A stretch of DNA of 64,000 nt from Acanthopleura granulata (lineage: Eukaryota; Mollusca; Polyplacophora; Chitonida; Chitonidae), in NCBI GenBank assembly GCA_016165875.1, contig JABBOT010000029.1, forward strand, positions 3,702,774 to 3,766,773, read 5' to 3'. The translations under genes were made by a program, and so were the position numbers. The notes beneath the pieces were generated by a model. The model had not been told where the DNA came from and did not search any database. It saw only the letters and a program-made list of their open reading frames with translations. Positions 13,390 to 24,600 of this stretch are shown piece after piece (the stretch's first letter is position 1; each line of letters opens with the position of its first letter).

Positions 13390-14245
13390 ATGTATACACT
13401 GAAGGCTGTCGACATTACTCTAACCATTCATGTACACACTGAAGGCTGTCAACATTACTCTAATCATTCATGTACACACTGAAGGCTGTCAACATTACGC
13501 TAAACATACCTGTACACACTGAAGGTTGTCTACCTTACTCTAACTATACATGTACACACTGAAGGTTGTCAACATTATTATAACCATACCTGTATACCCT
13601 GAAGGCTGTCAACATTACTCTAACCATTCATGTACACACTGAAGGCTGTAAACATTACTATAACCATTCATGTACACACTGAAGGCTGTCTACATTACTC
13701 TAACCATACCTGTACACACTGAAGGCTGTCAACATTACTCTAATCATTCATGTACACACTGAAGGCTGTCAACATTACTATAACCATACCTATACACAGT
13801 GAAGGCTGTCTACGTTACTCTAACTATACATGTACACATTGAAGGCTGTCAACATTACTATAACCATACCTGTACACAATGAAGGCTGTCAACATTACTA
13901 TAACCATACCTGTACACACTGAAGGCTGTCTATGTTACTTTAACTATACATGTACACACTGAAGGCTGTCAACATTACTCTAACCATTCATGTACACACT
14001 GAAGGCTGTCTACATTACTCTAACCATACCTGTACACACTGAAGGCTGTCACCATTACTCTAACCATTCATGTACACACTGAAGGCTGTCAACATTACTA
14101 CAACCATAACTGTACACACTGAAGGCTGTCAACATTACTCTAACCATTCATATACACACTGAAGGCTGTCAACATTACTCTAACCATTCACGTACACATT
14201 GAAGAATGTCTACATTGCTATAACCATACGTGTACACACTCAGGA
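13390..14245. repeat. Minisatellite, 40-bp unit, about 21 copies
   Basis: The unit starts with ACACTGAAGGCTGTCAACAT and continues TACTCTAACCATTCATGTAC. Two variants are intermixed: one ends ATTCATGTAC, the other ATACCTGTAC or ATACATGTAC. Stretches of strict alternation give a partial 80-bp period. No relation to any exon is seen. Confidence 0.9.
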
Positions 14246-14893
14246 CACCTGCTTCTTGTCTGACACAGCATAGAGTTTTTTATCAAAATTTCTTTGAGCC
14301 AATAAAAATAAAAACAAAAGTGCTATTCTTGCAACAGATGTTAACTATGTCACAGTTCTCAACCTACAGGTAATTTTCTCTCACAATGGTAAAATCAATA
14401 TACTTGTTACACTTGTATCACTAAATACATGTAGGATAGAACTGAACTCCCTCTCAACAGAAATACTGTACAATTAATGCATGCTGCAGAGTGGAACATC
14501 ATAATTTTTCGCCTCAAGAGAATTGTCAAACCACGATGTTCCATTCTGCAACATGTAACAGTCGTTTTATTCTACCGAATGACACATGGTGATCAAATGT
14601 GACAGCGTACTGATTTCCACTCTGCTTGACAAACCAGACAGAATGCGCTTGAGAAACTGACAGTAGCAGACAAGCAAATTTATTACAAGGAGATACAACT
14701 CGCAACCAGACGAAAAAGTAAATACGATGATGCAGTATGGCTGAGCGTGATACAACGTATCTGTCAAAACAACGTCACTGGTTGCAGCATCCTGAATTGC
14801 TGAACCCCACATGATGTGGTTTTATCCAATGAGGGGAAGAGAAACATAAATAAGGTATAATAAAGAGTTGAACCATGACAGCTGTTACAAATG

Positions 14894-16873
14894 CTACAAC
14901 TCCAGTCTTCCTCTCACCTTCTCTTTCATATAGCACAGGTAATTTGTCCACAGAAAAGAAGCTGTTGCCAACAGGTAGACTTTCTTGTCAGTGGGCACGA
15001 AAGCAAAGTTAATGGTCTGTACAATAGGCCAGTACGTCAGTCCTGTCTGGTAACAGAAGAGAAAGAATAAAGCCATGGGGTAAAAAACAACACCCAAATT
15101 GCCGTACCATTTCAACCATGATTACGATTCTCATATTTCCTGATTCTAATACTGCAGAAAGATGTCTGGAGGTTTCTTTGGAAGGTAGGATAATATCCCA
15201 CCAAGGAAATGTATGTTTCTGTATCAAAACTAATATTTTATGACATAGATTTGTCTCCAACAATGTGCTTTTGGGGCAAAATTTTAAGCCTTTCACAGTA
15301 TATCATGAGGTGAAAAATTCATGTATTTAATTTGCTAATTAATACTGTTGAAGTAATAAAAGACATTTGTATATATTATATTATGAAATGATGACAAATA
15401 CAAGTAGTTATCAAGAAGCTATAAAAAAATACATGTAATCTGGACAGTAGTTTTTGTGCGTGCATGAATTCAAAGTTCTGAGAATATATTTAATCAGCCA
15501 ATTAGGTTAAATTGTGTTCTTAAAGACATGATGGAACTGCAACCACGTAACCTATAAAGAATATGAATCAAGGGCCACAAGTCTCTGTAAGCAAATCACA
15601 TGATACAAGCCGTAAAGGTCACAACCACTGATTAAATGCTATGATCACATTTCAGGCCATCGTTGATGAGTCTGTAGTCTCTGCACTGATACATATGCTT
15701 GGAGCATTTTGGGAAATAAAGAAAATAACGCTTTAAAATAAGCACTATATACTCATATCAGGTCAAGACTGAAGCAGCAAGTTAGAGCATGAAATACATT
15801 TGGTCATTAAGGTAAACACTTTGTGGAAAACAATACCCTTGATACAGGTTACTTCATGTAAAATTCATGTATTTATATACACAGCTCATGAAATTATAAA
15901 TGTACACATACCTTGTAAGTGGGTAAAAATTTAACCTTGGCCTCTGCAAATATATCTTTCTTTCCTTCAAGAAAACTGGAAGCTATAAACACAGACACAA
16001 CTGATTACCAGTCAGACTTACATTCAACAACTTTTAAGAACAAATAACAGTATACAACTGTCAGTGCACTGTGTATGTATAACAGACAGTGATAGCGAAA
16101 TGAGTGTTCATACAAGTTACTTAAATACACATCTAACTTTACTAGGTAACAAGCTTATAAATTATGGTAATCCACACCTGACCAGAGCGATTTTACCAGC
16201 AGAGTTCAAGAGCTCGTGAATGCATCAACACTAAAGGCTAACCCTGATCTTAAAAGGGCTTGTAACTCACACATTCTCAAACAACTGAAATAAGCTTCAT
16301 TTATTACTCAAGAATATTTCACTTATAAGACGGTGGTCTGCATTACGGTGGGAGGAAATCGGGCACAGCTCACGGGAAACCCACGAAGGGTGCTGGCTAA
16401 TCTTCCCATATACGACCAGAGAGGGAGCAAGTGTTAGCTGGACTTGAACTCACAGCGATCACATTGGTGAGAAACATCTGGGTCATTTCACTGCACTAGC
16501 ACGCTAACCCCCTCAGCCACGGAGACACTGCTAAAATAACTTCCTTGTAAAGAAAACGACTGTGTGTCTGTGTATTGATCTCACCTGTGTAGAATGTTGT
16601 TAAAGCCACAGGTGCAAACAGGAGCTGTTCAGACACAACTTTCTTCACAACTGTCATCACAGCTCTTCCTGGGCAGAAGAACTCAGCCAGTCGCAGCCAG
16701 CTGTACACCAGTGGGGCTATGGCAGCAAACCCGACACAACTTGTCCGGACAGTCTTATTCAAGTCTAAGGTTTGTTTCTTTGAAATGACTTTTTGTTGGC
16801 AAACGTCTGACGCTGCATACATTACACCATAAGATCCCATTGAATATATCAAAGGCTTAATCCTGACACACAT
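14894..16873 (-). CDS. MPV17L: Mpv17/PMP22 family protein, MPV17L type
   Basis: Three exons join in phase: 16873-16585, 15982-15912 and 15046-14894, giving 170 residues. All introns have GT-AG borders, and the split codon between exons 1 and 2 becomes Ala97. The Mpv17 family consists of small four-helix membrane proteins of mitochondria and peroxisomes; vertebrate MPV17L has been linked to reactive-oxygen handling. Family features seen are an N-terminal hydrophobic segment (residues 8-22), WLRLAEFFCPGRA at 59-71 (vertebrate MPV17L has WLR-LER-PGRA in the same place), EGKKDIFAEAKVKFLPTYK at 102-120, and the family signature YWPIVQTINFAFVP at 124-137, followed by the last helix (LLATASFLWTNYLCY). 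The start is the first ATG of the exon; a short further N-terminus in an upstream exon is possible. After MKEK there is a good donor at 14917, so the last codons (VRGRLEL then TAG) may be read-through and the exon at 12762 the true end. The exact compartment cannot be read from sequence. Confidence 0.85.
16305..16531 (-). mobile_element. SINE family A, nearly full length, within the Mpv17-like intron
   Basis: On the plus strand the order is CTCAAGAATATTTCACTTAT, GGTGGGAGGAAATCGGGC, GGAAACCCACGAAG, CTGGACTTGAACTCACAGCG, then GCACGCTAACCCCCTCAGCC. Read on minus, the last part is a tRNA-like head: box A (GGCTGAGGGGGTTAGCGTGC) and box B (GAGTTCAAGTCCAG). It lies in intron 1, about 55 bp from the donor of exon 1. 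Confidence 0.85.
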
Positions 16874-17332
16874 TTTGATTAGGCTCAGGGATAGATTAAC
16901 TTATGCTTATTTATGCTGTGCAATGTTTACTGACAGAGTTTAAAAATGGACGATCAGTACATGTACATGTGTAAACTCTCTCTGTGTAGGGGACCTTTCG
17001 CTTCTGCCACAGGCAACTTATGAATAATGAACTATGTGGGAATGGTGAAGAAATTGATCTTACATACCGAAATATACTGATCTGACTAATGAATGAATGT
17101 CAGCTAATATTACAGATTGCTTATCTCAGTTATCGTCAGTCTGGTCTGAAAATATGTGTAAAACAAAAGTAATGGCAGTGCATACAAAGTTTACAGCAGT
17201 TTACAAAAGTAAAGCAGAAAATCTGATACACATATATTATTTTATCCTATATCTTTATGAGTCATAACAATAAATATAATATATAAAACTTCATAATACA
17301 TAAATATATGTAAGTCCTAGACAGCATAGATA

Positions 17333-18463
17333 TTATCTTATACAGGTTTGTGGCCTGTTCCTCATCAATCTTATCCCTATCACTGGTAAAGGATCATAAG
17401 CTGCAATATCTGCATTCATCTGAAAGAGAAAAATTCATGTGGTGTTAATATAAATGTAAACATACATATAGCGATGGTCAGGTACCAAAGTGTATACATT
17501 TCTTGTAACTTTTATCACAGATCAAGTCACTCGATGATACTTACAATAACTCAGGTATCATTCATGAGAAAACACACTGGGTAGGCCTGTGTACAAATCA
17601 ACTGACAAAGTTTTGTGACAGAGGTCTTACTATATCATGTTAATTCAGTAAATAAATAAAAACATGAAGAAAACATTTTATATTAATGGTCATAACACTC
17701 ATGTAATGACCATTGAACATAATTAATATGCAAAGTGCCATCATTCTCTGATAACTAAAGTCTAACATATGATATTGGCCATTATAAAACTGTTTCTAAA
17801 AAACAATCCCAAATTTTAGCTCATCCACTTGTGGGTGACAAACGACAAACTAATGACAAATGGCTGACAGCTCAACGATATTAACAGTAAAGTGTATATA
17901 GACTTTTACATGCTGCCTCCTTTCAAGTCTATATCTGGCGACACTACCGCTTGCCGGCGACTGGTCAAACTTAGTGAATACATTACATGTACTGAATTTT
18001 CTGTTGGCTCATGGTGAAATACACTACAAGATTAACCATATTGTGGTATAAATTACTTTCTGTCATACAAAATATCACCCCAGGGGAGTATTGTTTTCAT
18101 GACAATGTCCAGCAGAGACTGGTTTGAATGACGTGTTGGTCACACGACTGGTAGTCAAACCTGACTTTGTCGACTGGCGACATGACGTCCACCGTGGCAA
18201 CATACACGTACATGTATTAACACAGTTTAGTTTTCCAGAAACAAGACAGTTTATGGTGTGTAAAACCACGTAATTCTGTTGTTTAGAAACGCCTGAGAAA
18301 GATTCTCCTACACTTGTTCGTAAAATAAACTTACACTGAGTACATAAGCCCATGAGCCAGCCGTCAGTTTGATTGAAAACTTTTCTCGCTTTGACAGTTC
18401 TAACAGTTGTTTCTGGGGGCTGACATATTGGATTGAAAGCGAGGCTAGTAACACATCCAACAT
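17333..18463 (-). CDS. Small unrecognised protein, two exons, 71 residues
   Basis: Exon 1 (18463-18335) starts with ATG, has an in-frame TGA eight codons upstream, and ends in AGT before the donor GTAAGT. Exon 2 (17419-17333) follows the acceptor TTTTTCTCTTTCAG and ends in TAA. Both junctions are phase 0. The product starts MLDVLLASLSIQYVSPQKQL, continues with SKREKFSIKLTAGSWAYVLS, and ends with DPLPVIGIRLMRNRPQTCIR. It has no signal peptide or clear membrane helix. I do not recognise the family; the conserved look of the second half suggests a small conserved animal protein, but this is an impression. Its start codon is 219 bp from the start of the divergent SLC9A8 gene, so the two may share a promoter. 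More exons could exist within the 915-bp intron. Confidence 0.55.
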
Positions 18464-18682
18464 CCGCCTTATGTTTTCAGATACTCATGTGCGTGACTTG
18501 TTTTTCTCAGCCAGTAAAACGCGATGACTAAATACTGATGACACTCACAAAACAGTCGCGGGAATTGGAGATCCCTGACCAGAGAAACGGATAAATATGA
18601 TTGACTTGTGTGACTAAGTTACTGCTCGGACATTGATTCGGCTGTGCAATTTACGCACAACAACAACATCAACAACAACGTA
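18464..18682. promoter_or_regulatory. Probable bidirectional promoter
   Basis: Only 219 bp separate the start codons of the minus-strand 71-residue gene and plus-strand SLC9A8, so this interval must hold both 5' untranslated regions and at least part of both promoters. It is less AT-rich than its surroundings and has several CpGs (AACGCGATGAC, CAGTCGCGGGAAT). No TATA box is obvious. Confidence 0.55.
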
Positions 18683-21600
18683 ATGTTACCTTCACGCCTC
18701 ATTTTGCAGTGTGGTTTGCTGTTGTTATTACACGGTGTGTATGCTGAGGGCTACGCTCAGGAATGGCTTTCCGGGAACAGGGAGAGACGCGCTCCCCAGA
18801 CACCCCCGCCGTTACCTGCTCCCACGACACCCAGCCCTACCACTCCAGCATCAGCGACAGTCACCCGAGCGAATAATATCAGGTACAGAGCCATATGTAT
18901 GGATAGCTCTGTAAGACTGTGATGACGTGTATACTATCACAACCTTATCATGTGCCATGAGCTTATCTTGAACACTTCAAGCTGTAGCTCCGTGTTGTCC
19001 GTAATCTATCAAAGCTAGGCTGGTTAGAAAGTGTCTCTACTCATTCAGCCTATACACCCACCCACCCATCCATCTATCCATCCATCCATCCAGTTAACCA
19101 CCCAACCTACCAAAAAACAACATCAGTCTGCCTGACCTGCAGTGTAGGAATTCAATTTACTGTGACAGATTTCTAACATATATCAACAATTCTGTTCTTT
19201 TTGTCCAGTACTGTGAATGAGACTCTGACCAACCTCACCAGCACTGAGGCTCCCACCACGGCAGAGGCTGCCGGAGGGGGCCTGTCCAAATGTGGGGCCG
19301 CAGCGGAGGAACATGACAGCAGCATGACCATCTTCTTTATTCTCCTGGTTGTTGGTGAGACTGTGTCATAAACTGTATGTCATAAACACCGAGACACTCC
19401 GTTCTTCTAGATTATTCATGTTTTTACTTGTGTGACTCTATATGGCAAGGTGGTTTTATTGCATGTAAGAAGTGTTTGCTAGTCATGTTGTATTTTCATC
19501 TCATGTTTGACCCCAAAAAGGCACTTATGGAAACACATAAGCCCTGAACACCGTAAACTCATACTTTGGATGCCAACATATAAGGCTTTTCAGAGGAGAA
19601 ATCAATCAAACTGTGCCAAAAACTTTTAAATGCCCCTGTGTCATGGATGAATCAATCAGCATCAAGTAACGTGTGTCACTTGAAAGAAGCTAAACCTTAG
19701 GTGATTGAAATGCAGTGTCTGGCTTAGTGTTGTCTATAAGGTTTTTAAAATGTGAAGTTCTGGACAGTCAGGTATGCGTATGCTGGGAGCTGGGCACAGC
19801 TCAGTGATAATATGTGTAATGCCAAATGACTGCCACTTGCAGGTTGTGAGTTCAGTTCCCACTGTGGTGAGGTAGTTTAGATTTGTCACTCAGTATATTT
19901 CTAAAGAGTCACATGTAATGGTCATGTCTAGTGACTTTGTCATGGCATTTAAGTGAGGCAGCTGTCGTACACACCTGTAATATGTCATCAGTGAGACACC
20001 TGTGGCTAGGGTACACTGTTGTTCTATGACCAAGATGATGCAGAAAGCAAAGTGAAATAACACACATGCAAACAAACGAATGAACCCCCCCCCCCCACAC
20101 CACGAAAGAATCTTTTTGCTTCATTAGTGCTTCTCTACCAAATTTTTTTCTTTAACTCTTGCACGAAACTGAATGTCGTCAGAGAGGTTTTTTTCATATT
20201 TAACGGAGACAGGATTTAGTAAAACTTCATGGATTAAAAAAATTTATATCTTGGGTGATTTGTAGCAGTTATTTGTTGTTGCAGCATTCCTAACAGAGCC
20301 AGATCTATTCTCTTCTAAAAACTGAAAAATTTTTGAGTACGACGTAAGACCCAAGCATGCATACATACTTATACATAAATATTCTCTTCTGTTCTGTCTG
20401 TTTTTGTAGACTTGTAACTGTGCTATTTCTCTGTCGACAGCTATTTGTATCCTGCTGGTTCACCTGCTCATTCAGACCAAGTTCCACTACCTACCAGAGA
20501 GTGTGGCCATTGTCCTCTTAGGTGGGTCTCCAAAATAGCAGTACCGTTTTACAGTATCGTTTATAATAGAAAATGTGAATGGTAACAGATATGGCGTTTA
20601 CTTTAAATGAACTAAAATTTCGCCTCCAAAATTGCGTTTTTGGAGGTAAGTAAATAAAGTACCATGTCCTCATTTGTAATCCTTATCATATTTGAAATCA
20701 TTACGCTGTGCTTTTTTTTTCTTTCTTCGCAGGGGCTCTAATTGGTTTGACATTAAAGTTAACGAAGTTTGGAAACTGGAGAGTAAGCAGTATGAAATTA
20801 GAGAACTTATTTCTATTTCCAGCGTTCTGTTTTGTGGAAACGTCCAGTCTGGGTTGAGTAATTGTAATGCCTTTCTGTGAATCTCTTGGGACACTGAAGG
20901 GTTTTGTTAAATACCTGAAGTAGATCTGCCAGCACCCTGCAGATGGTCGTGGGCCTCCCCTGGGCTTGGCCCGGTTTCCTCCCACCGTAATGCTGACTGC
21001 CACTGTATCAGTGAAATGTTCTTGAGTACGGCGTAAAACACCAATCAAATAAATAAATAAATCAATACCTGAAGTGGCACAGGGCCTTGGTGGCAGCAAT
21101 TTGTTGATGATGACTGGGGGGATTGTTTTTAGATGGTCTAAGATGAAGGTTGTAGAAAACATTTGCCCTTCTCTAATAAGGCACATATGTAATAGCTCTC
21201 TCTGCATGAAAAATGTACATCACTTGTGGGAAAGCCTGCCACTTATTTTCCAGAGGGTGATGTTTTACTCCTGGCTACTCTGGTATTTTCCACCAATCTA
21301 GTTGAATGCCTTGGGGAAGAAATGTCCATGGGGAAGTCGTTCAGCCCGAATTAATTTATATTCAAACCAAATGACAACTGTTATTGTCCAACATACATTA
21401 AATTACAACAAAATTCAATGTCATTGTCACATGGAAAATCTGGTTAATAGCTTGTGGACATGCACCATTGAAAGATTGAATCAAAGCAGCATTGTGGGAT
21501 TGAGAAATTGTCAAGATTGTATGTACAAACGCAAACATATTAAAACAAGTCAGAAGTGACTTATTCATCTGTTCATGGGAGAGGTTTAACTGTCTTTATG

Positions 21601-24600
21601 CTTATACACTTCACCTGCTGGTGTAGTCATTGGAATTGTAGAGAAAACAACATTTTTGTAACATGATCGGATCATATATTTCTTTATGCTATAATTTCAA
21701 GATGTAAAGCTGTGGTTTCTTGTATTTCCTTTTGTGTTTTTAGAATGAGGAAGCATTTAGACCCACGGTGTTTTTTCTTATCCTTCTTCCACCAATTATC
21801 TTTGAATCCGGCTATAATTTACACAAGGTAAGTGTAGCATATTTTACTTATACAAGTTCAAGACTCAAACTCTCAGTTTTGATTTTGAAGTTTAATTTAG
21901 ATTCTGTGCAGGTTAAGATCACTGGGGCAGTAACATGTATTATGGCCATGTGAAAGGAATTTGTCAAATGATGTATTGTACAAGTTTTTTGAATTTGATT
22001 ACTATCATTACTGTGCAATGTCTTCAGTTTTGTAGAATCCTTTTCCCGAAAGATTTCACATCGTTGAAAACATGCAGAAATTCGCAGTAGCTGTGACATC
22101 CAGTCAAAAGGATGATGAGGTCTGGTAGTCCTGTACCCTTATTAAGCGTGTTGGCAATGTTAAACAGTAACAACGCCAGTTTTACTGACTGTATGACATA
22201 TAGACAGATGGACCAGATTATAGAGAACTGCTTGTTAACCATGTTAACAGCCAAAAACACAACCCCGTAGAGATGCTAGACCAGTGAGATTGCATGTTAC
22301 CACTCTAAAGCTGACTATCCTACCATCTTTAACAACCAGTTTATCGTACTATCCTTTTTCAGGGTAACTTCTTCCAGAACATAGGTTCCATTTTGGTATT
22401 TGCTATATTTGGCACTGTGATATCAGCTATGGTTATTGGAGGAGGAGTCTATCTGCTGGGAAAGGTAGGTAGAGGGATGACTTGAGGATTGAGTCATTTG
22501 TTATCATACAATATACACGGAGTATTTCTGTGGTTAGCATTTCCCATATGGAGGTGAATGAAGGAATGAGAGATTAAATGATTGAAACCTACATATAAAG
22601 AGGGTAACTCTGTCAAATTCACAATCTGCTCTTCCCAGAGGCCCTCTAATGTAAATAATACATGAACAGGGAGAAACGGTATAGACACAAAGAACTTATT
22701 TAATAATTAAGCACCCCTGTGGTTTTCATTGTGGCGTTTTTGTACACATGTGATTTGTGTTCTTCTGTATGAAAGGAGTGTAAAATGTGATTGGCTGTGA
22801 ACCTTGTGACTCTGTGGCTAATAAAAAATCGACAGAATGATTGGAATCGATGTCTGAAACAATGGCATTACAAGTATGGTTCTCGAGTGAGCAGTGGTTG
22901 TAATTACTCAATGAAAATGTCAAGTTCTTTGTATCTATATTGTTTCTCCCTGTAAAGTATTTACATCAATATCAGGTGTCAGCTGTGTGCCTGGATAACA
23001 ACCTGAACCCTTCATCTAGGTATCGGGAGGCTGACAGGTGGTACGAGGAGGAGGCTTCACGTTGTCATCCAGGCAAACGGTGGATACACTCGACACTGAT
23101 GTAAAGCGCTTTACGAGATTCTAAATGAAGTTTCCATTGAGTAATTTCAACACCATGGACACTGCTCACTCCAGAACCATACTTGCAAAGCCATTGTTGC
23201 ACATGAAAACCAGTGATGATAGAAATGCATGTGTCTTATCATTAGAGCACATGGATTTCAATCATTTTGTTGTTTTTCATTAGCCAATAGGTCACATGGT
23301 CCATATATTTTTCACTCATTTGATACAGAAGAACATTAATCACATGTGTACAAAGTCGCCACTGTGAAAACCACGGGAGTGATTAATTAAGTTATTTGTG
23401 TATGTGCACATTAGCATTTTTGAAACATGTCAACAGTCGCATTGCTAAAGACATGCATATAGTATGATGGGAGTACAAATAGGTAACATGTAAAATGTAT
23501 TGCAATTTTTTGTCGAAATCATAAATAGACACGTTGTACAAGTCACTGGTTGAAATAATTTTTCAAATATCATTTCTGGAAACAGTCAGCAAAGGTGCTG
23601 TTTATATTCTGTTGGCAGCTTATAGGTGTAATTCTTGCACACCTTGTGGGACTGATGGGCAACTCTAATAATAAATTTCTGTGAATTCAGTTTCTGCACT
23701 GAAATTATTCGCCTTTTTTGCAAGATGAATTTGTTACTTGGTTACTTGGTGCCAGGATACCAAGCCTGCATATAGGTGCCTGACGTTTTTTTTAAAACAC
23801 CCTTTTGGTGAAAGTGGTTTTTCCAGTGATATACAACATTGTCAACATGGTGATGCCACTTTATCCAAAGATGTGTTTTAAAAAATGTCAGGTACCTATT
23901 TGCAGGTTTGGGATACAAATATATATTGTTTCATACTGTATTAAAGCCACATGTTGGGGTAGGTTGATATCCTTTTCTGATATGAGAGTGTGATTCTGAC
24001 AACACGAACAGTCATACTCTCTATCTACTAAGGGTACATGTTATCTGCCAGCGCTAGTAGGTGCTGGAAATCAGTTGTATTAAAACTTCCTTCACATCGG
24101 TTAATTGTTTTCGCTTCATGTCTTGTTTTGCCTTTACCAGGCGCAGGTGGCGACAGAGCTTGATGTAGTGGAGAGTTTTGCCTTCGGCTCGTTGATATCG
24201 GCGGTCGACCCAGTGGCCACTCTGGCTATCTTCCAGGCCATAGAGGTGGACCCTATACTCTACATGTTGGTGTTTGGAGAGAGTGTGTTGAATGATGCTG
24301 TCTCTATTGTTCTCACAAAGTAAGTGGTCACTGGTATGAAATTAGCTCTACACTGAACTTAAAGAATGGATGAAGAGTGACTCAGAAACAGAGGTCATGG
24401 ATTAAAGGAAAATGAAGAAAGCATTTAGTTTTACTCATACTTTCCATGAATGGTTGGGAGTTTTTGGACATCAGAGATGAACTTTTTGGGGCAGAAGAAC
24501 CAGCTCAGCTGCCCCAGCCCCCCACCCCACCATTTTACTTCATGTGTCCTTCAGCAGTGTTACAACAGTCAAACTCTACCCACACACATTTGATGTGACA

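Noticed and set aside
18644..18682. Longer SLC9A8 N-terminus from a GTG at 18644
   Set aside because: GTG is not a normal start in animal genes, and the ATG at 18683 puts a signal-peptide-like segment at the N-terminus.
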